Assembly (NCBI GenBank): GCA_019243475.1
Contig: JAFAUE010000214.1
Coordinates: 1 to 40,838, forward strand
Length of the DNA: 40,838 nucleotides
Reading direction: 5' to 3'
Origin: Acidobacteriota bacterium
Lineage (GTDB): Bacteria > Acidobacteriota > Terriglobia > Terriglobales > Acidobacteriaceae
Part shown: positions 11,664 through 18,834 of the stretch, one piece after another
How the letters are laid out: each line of letters begins with the position of its first letter
Position numbering within the stretch: position 1 is the stretch's first letter
The notes under the pieces: model-generated
The model's input: the letters and a program-made list of their open reading frames with translations, nothing else
Database searches by the model: none
Told to the model about the DNA's origin: nothing
Made by a program: the position numbers and the translations under genes

Positions 11664-14327
11664 TTAAGCGCGCAGAGCCTGTACCGGATTGGTGCGCGTG
11701 GCCCGCCAGGCCGGCACGAAGCAGGCGGCGAGTGCGGCTACTACCATGATTAACGTCGCGATGGCGAATGCCATCGGATCGCGCGGACTGGTCTTATACA
11801 GCAGGTAGCCGAGCAATCGCGACAGCACCACAGCCGCAAAGCCGCCGATCACGACTCCTGCCGTAGTAAGGAGCATGCCCTGTGAAATCACCAAGCGCAG
11901 CAAGTCGGAGGCCCGGGCGCCCAAAGCCATGCGCACTCCAAACTCGCGGGTGCTTTGCGTTACCGCATAGGACATCACACCGTAAAGCCCAACAGCGGCC
12001 AGCACAAGCGCCAGAGCTCCGAATGCGCCGAGCATGTTGACGGCAATCCGCTGCACTGCCGTAGAACGATCTACCTCTTCCCGCATGGTGAGAATTTCGC
12101 CGGGAGCGAGATTGTTATCCAACGCGCGAACCTCTCGCACCAACGCTGTGGATAGGGCAGAGAGCGGCAATGTACTCCGGATATACAAGTTGCTACCAGG
12201 CTGGCTTTGACGGATTGGCACGTAGAAAAACGGTTGCAGCGGTTCTATGAGGCTGCTGTACTTTGCCTGCTTTGCCACGCCGATCACTTGAAGCCAACGG
12301 CCTTTCACCTGAATGCGGCGTCCGATCGGGTCGGCGCCGTGCCAGAACTGCGCGGCCATGGCTTCATTGACGATGGCAACCGGCAGGGTATTTTGATCGT
12401 CCGCGCGAGTGAACTCCCTTCCCGACAAGACTGGGATTCCCATTGTGGTCAGATAGCCGGGACTCACCTCGTTGTAGTCCACAATTGGTTGTTCCCCGGG
12501 AGCGGCTACATACCCGTCCACGGCGATGGGCGAGGATGAATAAACCCCATAGCTAAACGCAGCAATTCGGGAAAACGCGGCCGACTGAATGCCAGGGACG
12601 GCTCGCAATCGATCGGCCAAGTCCTCTTCAAACGTGAGATTCCGGACCTTGTCATACCCGGCAACCCTTGTATCCACCCAGGTGCTGATCACGTCGCGCG
12701 TAGAGAATCCCGGATCGGTACTCTGCAGCGCGTGCAGACTCTTCAACAGCAAGCCCGATCCCACCAACAACATGAAGCTGAGCGCAACCTGAATTAGAAC
12801 CAGACTGGATTGCGCCAGCGCGCGCCGCCTGCCTCCCACAACGCCACCGGACTCGGCTTTTAGCGCCGAGGTCAGGTCAAGCTTCCTGGTATGCATCGCC
12901 GGGACAAGACCGAGCAGTACAGTGGCCAATAGGCAAACCGCTGTGCTCAAAACGAGCACCCGCCAATCAACCGCGCCGGGCAGATACATCGACGTGCCTC
13001 CGCGTCGCGGCTCGAGAAGCACAAGCAGGTTGCGGCACCAGCGCGCAACGAGTAAGCCGCCTGCCGCTGCGATGGTGGAGAGAATTAACCCTTCCGTCAG
13101 GAGTTGCTGTAGCAGTCGCCCGCGACGCGCTCCCAGGGCGAGCCGTACGGTCATTTCATGGCGGCGGCCGAAGGCCTTAACCAGCAGCAGATTGCTGACA
13201 TTTGCACAAACAATGAGGAGCACGAAAACTACTACTCCCAGCGCGATGCTTAGAGTCGGCAGCAAGGCCCCGGCATTGTTGAAAGGCGTTTCCCAGAGTG
13301 GGTAAAGCTTCACGCCGAAGCCGCGATTGGTCTCCGGATACTGGTCTTCCAGGCGCTTGGCTACAGCGGAAATCTCCGCCTGCGCTTGCGCCGCTGTGAC
13401 GCCTGGTTTGCGGCGCACGTAAGCTTCAATCCATCGCGCGCTACGATCCTCGAGCTTGTAGCCTCCGGGAACGAACCGTTCCTGCATCGAGACCGGCACC
13501 CAGAACTGCATCGCCCAGCCAACGAATGTGCCTTCAAATCCCTGGGGTGCTACTCCGACGATCGCGTGCGGCTGCCCGCCGAGCATCTGCGTTTTGCCGA
13601 TGATGTTGGGATCGCCGCGAAAGCGGTCCTGCCAAAGGTGATAGCTGATCACTACAACGGGATGGGCGCTACGTCCATAATCTTCCTCTGGGCGAAACCC
13701 TCGTCCCAAAATAGGACGAATGCCATAGGCATCAAAGTAATTCGACGAAACCAGACTGCCGGTAACCACCTGTGCGCGATCGCCGATGCTGAGAGTTGCG
13801 CCCATGATCTTGTCCACGACAAAGGCGTCGAACAGAGTGCAGTTGCGCTGGAGGTCCAGAAAATCCGGCCAGGATACCCCGTCGCGACCCGAAGTCGAAC
13901 GATTCGTGCCAGTCAATGCCATAAGCCGTTCCTGCCCGCTAACCATGGGGAATGGCCGCAGCAAGATACCTTCAATCCAGCTAAAGACAGCAGCGTTGGC
14001 GCCGATTCCCAAAGTGAGACATAGGATGGCGAGCGCCGAAAATCCCGGGCTCCGGCGCAACATGCGTATTCCGAAATGCAGGTCTTGTATCACGTTCTCG
14101 ATGAAGTTGACGTTACGCATTTCCCGACACTCCTCCTTCACCTGCTGGAATCGCCCCAAACTGTGCAAGGCTGCACTGCGCGCCTTGTCCGACGACATGC
14201 CTTCTTTTATGTATTCGGCGATCTGGAACTGCAAATGGAACTCGAGTTCGTCTTCAAGATCGCGGTCCGCATCCCCTTTGTGGAACAGCGACCGCAAACG
14301 GAGTGGCAATTTGTAAAGGAGACGCAC
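11664..14327 (-). CDS. ADOP-type (acidobacterial duplicated orphan permease) MacB/FtsX-like ABC permease
   Basis: Two MacB-PCD/FtsX modules (FGRRHEMTVRLALGARRGRLLQQLLTEG; QSTREFGVRMALGARASDLLRLVISQG); GTG at 14327 has SD AAGGAA; the ORF is open to 14480 but that overlaps the PadR gene. Confidence 0.9.
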   Translation of the reverse strand: MRLLYKLPLRLRSLFHKGDADRDLEDELEFHLQFQIAEYIKEGMSSDKARSAALHSLGRFQQVKEECREMRNVNFIENVIQDLHFGIRMLRRSPGFSALAILCLTLGIGANAAVFSWIEGILLRPFPMVSGQERLMALTGTNRSTSGRDGVSWPDFLDLQRNCTLFDAFVVDKIMGATLSIGDRAQVVTGSLVSSNYFDAYGIRPILGRGFRPEEDYGRSAHPVVVISYHLWQDRFRGDPNIIGKTQMLGGQPHAIVGVAPQGFEGTFVGWAMQFWVPVSMQERFVPGGYKLEDRSARWIEAYVRRKPGVTAAQAQAEISAVAKRLEDQYPETNRGFGVKLYPLWETPFNNAGALLPTLSIALGVVVFVLLIVCANVSNLLLVKAFGRRHEMTVRLALGARRGRLLQQLLTEGLILSTIAAAGGLLVARWCRNLLVLLEPRRGGTSMYLPGAVDWRVLVLSTAVCLLATVLLGLVPAMHTRKLDLTSALKAESGGVVGGRRRALAQSSLVLIQVALSFMLLVGSGLLLKSLHALQSTDPGFSTRDVISTWVDTRVAGYDKVRNLTFEEDLADRLRAVPGIQSAAFSRIAAFSYGVYSSSPIAVDGYVAAPGEQPIVDYNEVSPGYLTTMGIPVLSGREFTRADDQNTLPVAIVNEAMAAQFWHGADPIGRRIQVKGRWLQVIGVAKQAKYSSLIEPLQPFFYVPIRQSQPGSNLYIRSTLPLSALSTALVREVRALDNNLAPGEILTMREEVDRSTAVQRIAVNMLGAFGALALVLAAVGLYGVMSYAVTQSTREFGVRMALGARASDLLRLVISQGMLLTTAGVVIGGFAAVVLSRLLGYLLYKTSPRDPMAFAIATLIMVVAALAACFVPAWRATRTNPVQALRA

Positions 14328-14344
14328 GTCTTGGGTTCCTTGCG

Positions 14345-14674
14345 TTAGGTGGATTCGAGTACTAGATCGATGGCCCCTGACAGACGGTTCCATTGCGTTT
14401 GCTGCCGGCGAAGATATCGCGCACCATCTCGCGTGAGTGAGTAATATTTCGCGCGGCGATTGTTCTCTGATTCTCCCCATTCCGCTTCAATCCAGCCCTG
14501 CTGCTCGAGTCGGTGCAGCGCTGGATACAACGCACCCTGGTTCACTTGCAGAACTTCTTTTGAAACTTGCCGAATGCGCTGGGCGATGCCCCAGCCGTGC
14601 ATGGGCTGCAGAGCAAGGGTTTTTAAGATCAGCAGATCCAGAGTGCCTTGGACCAAATCCGTTGGTTTCGCCAA
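14345..14674 (-). CDS. PadR family transcriptional regulator
   Basis: 109 aa; LVQGTLDLLILKTLALQPMHGWGIAQRI...LYPALHRLEQQGWIEAEWGESENNRRAKYYSLT. Confidence 0.95.
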   Translation of the reverse strand: MAKPTDLVQGTLDLLILKTLALQPMHGWGIAQRIRQVSKEVLQVNQGALYPALHRLEQQGWIEAEWGESENNRRAKYYSLTRDGARYLRRQQTQWNRLSGAIDLVLEST

Positions 14675-15013
14675 GATCCATCGCTCCTGTAAATAGATGA
14701 CAAGAGCTTAATGAGAGCTCCTGTCAATAGTCAAGGAGAGGGCTGTTGCAGGCGCCGTCCAGTGTTAAGGCCCGATGAAAAGTTGCACAGCTCGAGCCAG
14801 CAGCCCACATCAGTTGGTAACTCTTTGGTGCCAGCCCCTCATCTCATGCATAGTCACAAGCGACAGAGGCAAGCACATGGAGATCATGAAACGACTGCGT
14901 GCATGGTGGGAGACAAACTGGCTGCGGTCCTGGACCCGAGTGCTGGCAGGCGAGTTGATTGCAGTAAGCCAGCCGAGAACTGACGCCAGAAGGTAGGTTC
15001 GCTCATGGAACAG

Positions 15014-15045
15014 GCCGCTCCTTGCGAGCGGCCCGTTTTTTTTGG
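15014..15045 (+). terminator. Rho-independent terminator on the + strand
   Basis: GGCCGCTC-cttgc-GAGCGGCC followed by cgTTTTTTTT; coordinates approximate by a few nt. Confidence 0.8.
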
Positions 15046-15064
15046 CAAGAATTAATACCGATGG

Positions 15065-15667
15065 TTACTTAAAGCGCTTGTTGATCTCGTCCCAATTGAC
15101 GACATTCCACCAGGCCGTCAGGTACTCCGGCCGGCGATTCTGGTACTTCATATAATAGGCATGCTCCCAGACGTCGTTTCCCATAATGGGATGATGGCCA
15201 TCTATCACTGGATTATCCTGGTTTGCCGTAGAAATCACTTCCAGCTTTCCCGCCTTACTGCGCACCAGCCACACCCAACCGCTGCCAAAGCGCTTGGTTC
15301 CGGCGTCGTTGAACTGCTTTTGAAAATCTTCAAAGCTGCCGAATGCCCGCTTGATCTCGTCCCCGACGCGCCCTGCAGGCGGTCCTCCGCCCTTTGGCTT
15401 CATGATTTGCCAAAACATCGTGTGGTTCATATGTCCGCCTGCGTTGTTACGGACCGCCGTGCGGATGTCCTCCGGAACACTGTTCAGATCGCGGAGCAGA
15501 TCTTCCACGCTCTTATTGGCAAGCTGCGGATGTTTTTCCAGCGCAGCATTCAAATTGTTCACGTATGCGGCGTGATGTTTGTCGTGATGCAAGGTCATCG
15601 TCTGCGAGTCGATATACGGCTCGAGCGCGGAATATTCATAAGGAAGCGGCGGAACTTGATGCGCCAC
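15065..15667 (-). CDS. sodA: Superoxide dismutase (Fe/Mn family)
   Basis: 200 aa; [54 protein letters not shown]. Confidence 0.96.
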   Translation of the reverse strand: MAHQVPPLPYEYSALEPYIDSQTMTLHHDKHHAAYVNNLNAALEKHPQLANKSVEDLLRDLNSVPEDIRTAVRNNAGGHMNHTMFWQIMKPKGGGPPAGRVGDEIKRAFGSFEDFQKQFNDAGTKRFGSGWVWLVRSKAGKLEVISTANQDNPVIDGHHPIMGNDVWEHAYYMKYQNRRPEYLTAWWNVVNWDEINKRFK

Positions 15668-15795
15668 GGCTTTCTCCTTTTCCTGTGGTCAATCGCCCAC
15701 GAAGGGCAACCTGCGATGATAAATGAAAATGGGAAGCGGCGTTTCCAGAGCGATGTCTTGCGGCCGCGTATGTTTCCAATCAGCAACCGTGACTA

Positions 15796-16521
15796 TCACC
15801 GCTGCGGTAGTGCAATGCTTCCAATGTCGGCCAACATCTGCAGGATTCGATCAACTTCGGCTTCACTCAATGCGCACCTTGCGGCAATTTCCCGCGACGT
15901 ACTTATGCCATCAACCGACGCGAACACGTTTGCAGTTAGAGAGTCCAACTCAGCTGCGTAAATCGTTCCATGTTGCGTGCGCGAGAACAGGAGGATGGAT
16001 TGTCCGCGAGAAATTGATTCGAGTTCCGCTTTGCCTCGGATTCGGCTGAGCAGCTCCGAAATTGGAATATCAAAAGCGTGGAGCACAGTCGAAAGCTGCT
16101 TGCGCGGGAAGGCCGCAGCAGGAGCAAACTCCGAGGTGGCCAGTTGCAGAAAGAAAGCTCGTTCGTATTCGAGCAGTTCACTCCACCACGGTTGTGGTTG
16201 AGCGGTGCGCAGTGCTGATACGGCAAATTCTGCAACTAGAGAAGATGTGTTGAAGGAACCGAGAACACATTCCCCAAGAATGGAGTCGAATCCGGGGCTG
16301 TCGATAAGTTGCTCAACTGAGAATTTTGGAATCAGCATTCGCACATATCGAAACCCTCGGCTGAGGCGGTCGCGGTAATAGCGGCGGGCGAGAAAGCGTG
16401 AAAAACGCCGTGCACGGTTGGCCTCCTCAGGGTCAAGGAGGATGATGTCGAAGTTCCGGAGGGAGCCGTCGCTGAGATATCGGATGACCTCATCCTGCAG
16501 ATCGCGGTCAGTGGATGCCAT
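15796..16521 (-). CDS. MNIO partner-type protein (HvfC/TglI/MbnC-like, C-terminal RRE/PqqD-like winged helix)
   Basis: 241 aa, starts 2 nt after the DUF692 stop; FGRxY-like N-terminal helical region, WWSELLEYERAFF like the LxxLARLEWA segment of HvfC partners; C-term LTANVFASVDGISTSREIAARCALSEAEVDRILQMLADIGSI resembles PqqD/RRE. Confidence 0.7.
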   Translation of the reverse strand: MASTDRDLQDEVIRYLSDGSLRNFDIILLDPEEANRARRFSRFLARRYYRDRLSRGFRYVRMLIPKFSVEQLIDSPGFDSILGECVLGSFNTSSLVAEFAVSALRTAQPQPWWSELLEYERAFFLQLATSEFAPAAAFPRKQLSTVLHAFDIPISELLSRIRGKAELESISRGQSILLFSRTQHGTIYAAELDSLTANVFASVDGISTSREIAARCALSEAEVDRILQMLADIGSIALPQR

Positions 16522-16523
16522 TT

Positions 16524-17354
16524 TCAGCTCGCTACGACCACCGCAGATTCGAAAGCCGCCCTGGTGCGGCGCATGCTTTCTTCCAGTTGCTGTGCAGTTA
16601 CAGTGGGGGAGAATACATCCACCGTGACGGCGCGTAGTTTGGGCGCGCGCTCCGCGACCGATTGCGCCAGGCGCAGAATGTCGTCATTCGGCGGTGTTGG
16701 CGCAATCCAGGGCGCATCGAGGTCGCAATCGTATTCGATGCCCGCGACATGAATTTCTACGACTTCCCGCAAAGGGAAATCCTCTATGTATTGGCGTGCA
16801 TCGACGTCGCGCTGGTGGGCGGCCAGCCAAATATGCGGGATGTCGATCAAAAAACCGCATCCGGTTTTGTCGAAGAAGCGGCACAAAAATTCTGCTTCGC
16901 TCATCTGCGCGTGCTTTACAGAGAAGAAGCCCGGAATGTTCTCCATCACCAGCGGCGCTTGAACTGCATCGCGCAGAACCGCCGCGTTTTCACAAAACCG
17001 GCTTAGGAACTCTTCGGTGTACAGGGGAGGAAAGACATAGTCCAGCGAGCGCGCGTGGTCCTGCGTGTGTAGACATTGGAAGTGCTCTGCCACCCACGGT
17101 GAGCGATAGCGCTCCTGGAGCCGGCGGGCGCGATCGAGCGCGAATTTACTCAGGGGATCGGAAAGTTGTCCCAAATAGTCGTGCAGCAGCAGCGGGTATT
17201 GCTGCTGAATGAGAGGAAAGAACTCGTCATCTGCATCTGGAGGATCGGCGATAGCCAAATGATCGATCAGCTCGGGATGCTCAAGCGTGAATGGTGCGAG
17301 ATGAGGATTGTAGAAAGTGCCGATGGAGAGTCGATCTGGAGGGATCGCTGGCAT
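16524..17354 (-). CDS. DUF692 / multinuclear non-heme iron oxygenase (MNIO) family enzyme
   Basis: DRLSIGTFYNPHLAPFTLEHPELIDHLAI...HDYLGQLSDP...RFCENAAVLRDAVQAPLVMENIPGFFS...SEAEFLCRFFDKTGCGFLIDIPHIWLAAH...VEIHVAGIEYD: DUF692 TIM-barrel with metal-ligand His/Glu/Asp motifs (MENIPG, LIDIPH, EIHVAG). ATG 17354 preferred over GTG 17366. Confidence 0.9.
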   Translation of the reverse strand: MPAIPPDRLSIGTFYNPHLAPFTLEHPELIDHLAIADPPDADDEFFPLIQQQYPLLLHDYLGQLSDPLSKFALDRARRLQERYRSPWVAEHFQCLHTQDHARSLDYVFPPLYTEEFLSRFCENAAVLRDAVQAPLVMENIPGFFSVKHAQMSEAEFLCRFFDKTGCGFLIDIPHIWLAAHQRDVDARQYIEDFPLREVVEIHVAGIEYDCDLDAPWIAPTPPNDDILRLAQSVAERAPKLRAVTVDVFSPTVTAQQLEESMRRTRAAFESAVVVAS

Positions 17355-17361
17355 AAGAGAA

Positions 17362-17474
17362 TTCACCGCGGAGGCACGGAGAACAGAAAGAACTTCTTAA
17401 GGATTTGCAGTTTCGCTAGTCGAAGCTAGCGAACTGCGCGCCGCCTTCCGTGCTCTAAGTGGCTCCGCGGTGAA
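17362..17474. repeat. Long palindromic intergenic element (REP/MITE-like hairpin)
   Basis: TTCACCGCGGAG (17362-17373) is the exact reverse complement of CTCCGCGGTGAA (17463-17474); nested GCACGGA/TCCGTGC and TTCGCTAG-tcgaag-CTAGCGAA pairs. Confidence 0.8.
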
Positions 17475-17482
17475 ACTCGGAT

Positions 17483-17623
17483 TCAGTGGCAGGTGGGGGC
17501 GACTTCCGTGCTCTCCACGAGTTTTACGTTGTTGTGGCAGGTCGGGGCCACTTCGGCGGTCTCAACCAGTTTTATGTTCGCGTGACAGGCCGGAGCTACT
17601 TCGCTAATTTCGAGAATCTTCAT
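17483..17623 (-). CDS. Putative RiPP precursor peptide, three 16-aa EVAPxCH repeats
   Basis: 46 aa from ATG 17623 with SD AAGGAG 7 nt upstream: MKILEISEVAPACHANIKLVETAEVAPTCHNNVKLVESTEVAPTCH; directly upstream of and co-directional with the DUF692 gene. Confidence 0.82.
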   Translation of the reverse strand: MKILEISEVAPACHANIKLVETAEVAPTCHNNVKLVESTEVAPTCH

Positions 17624-17788
17624 GCAGTTTCTCCTTTTTGCTAAGACTTCCGACAACGACTTATCTAGATGCCAGGGCCCTAAAACAGGAGGCACAAATT
17701 TTCTCAGATTCCGGAATCGTACGGCAATTCACCTCTCTCGCAGCGGCGCCAACTTCTGCCCCCAGTACAATTCGGGAAAGCTGAGATC

Positions 17789-18733
17789 ATGTCTTTCGGC
17801 ATTGACATATTCGTTCTCTTACGGGAAGAACAGATCCTCAAAGAGCTGCGGAAGGCCTTTGCTGAGCGTTACTTGCCAGAGCACCTGTTCTACTGGCTGC
17901 CCTCATCAATCCAGGCGTGGGTCGCTCTTTGCCGATCGACGGAATACAAGAATGCCAGCCGCGCTAGTGAAGTCCTGCGCCTGGCTGCGCCGGGCATCCG
18001 GCAGCGTTGCGAGGGGGGCACGACGCTCTGTGGTCTGGGTTGCGGAGAGGGCGGTAAAGACCTCGTGTTACTGCAGGAGTTCCATGATGCGGGCCAGCCG
18101 CTGAGATATATTGCCGCCGACTTCAGTCAGGCACTGCTGGAACTCGCGATCGATCAATCCCAGAAGCTAGTCAAGTCCGCTGCGGGTTTGAAGCTCAATG
18201 TCTTCGACGACGAACAGCTGGCGGTGGCAGGACGGCTGGCGCGCGAGGTTGGCGGTTGTGCAATATTTTCCGTTTTGGGAAATACGCTGGGCGCATTTGG
18301 TCCCCAGGCGTTCCCCAGCCGCCTTCGGCAATGCTGTGTCGCGCATGATTGTTTTCTTTTTGACGGCGAAATCTTCAGTGAGACGTCGCTGGCGGGCTAC
18401 GACAATCCAACGAACCGACGCTTCGCATGGGGCCCGCTGACCGGAGTGGGAATCACTGAAGAGGATGGCCGGCTGGAGTTCTCAACCGAAGCGCTGGATG
18501 ATGGACTCTTCGGCGTGTCCAAGCATTTTGTTGCCGGGCGCAATTTGCGAATCAACGTCGGCGGCGAATGGATTGACATTCGACGAGGCGAGACGCTGCG
18601 CATGAGCAATTCGATCAAGTATCGGAATGAGGCGACACTCCTCGGTTTCGTCGAACGAGCCGGGTTCAAGATTGAAATGAAATGGACGAGCTCTGATAAC
18701 CAATTTGTGCTTGCCTTCGCTAAGCCAAGCTAG
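17789..18733 (+). CDS. EgtD-like SAM-dependent methyltransferase (Methyltransf_33 superfamily)
   Basis: 314 aa; LCGLGCGEGGKDLVLL, YIAADFSQALLELA, FSVLGNTLGAFGP (cf. EgtD LGSTIGNF), RRGETLRMSNSIKY...FVERAGFKIEMKWTSSDNQFVLAFA. Confidence 0.75.
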   Translation: MSFGIDIFVLLREEQILKELRKAFAERYLPEHLFYWLPSSIQAWVALCRSTEYKNASRASEVLRLAAPGIRQRCEGGTTLCGLGCGEGGKDLVLLQEFHDAGQPLRYIAADFSQALLELAIDQSQKLVKSAAGLKLNVFDDEQLAVAGRLAREVGGCAIFSVLGNTLGAFGPQAFPSRLRQCCVAHDCFLFDGEIFSETSLAGYDNPTNRRFAWGPLTGVGITEEDGRLEFSTEALDDGLFGVSKHFVAGRNLRINVGGEWIDIRRGETLRMSNSIKYRNEATLLGFVERAGFKIEMKWTSSDNQFVLAFAKPS

Positions 18734-18834
18734 CGATGAGCGAACACGAAGATCCCGAAGTTTCGCAACAGCGGTTGCGCGCAGAGCTACTCTGTGACCG
18801 TCATTTTGAAGTGTGCCTTCGTGTTATCCCTTCT

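Noticed and set aside
13386-14316. + strand ORFs of 212 and 176 aa opposite the ADOP permease
   Set aside because: Antisense shadow of a well supported permease.
15161-15961. 266-aa + strand ORF opposite sodA and the MNIO partner
   Set aside because: Antisense to sodA; no domain signal.
17624-17695. 24-aa N-terminal extension of the repeat peptide (MPPVLGPWHLDKSLSEVLAKRRNC-), considered as a RiPP leader
   Set aside because: ATG 17623 has an ideal AAGGAG Shine-Dalgarno that lies inside this extension; the longer start has none visible. Not fully excluded; orthologues would decide.
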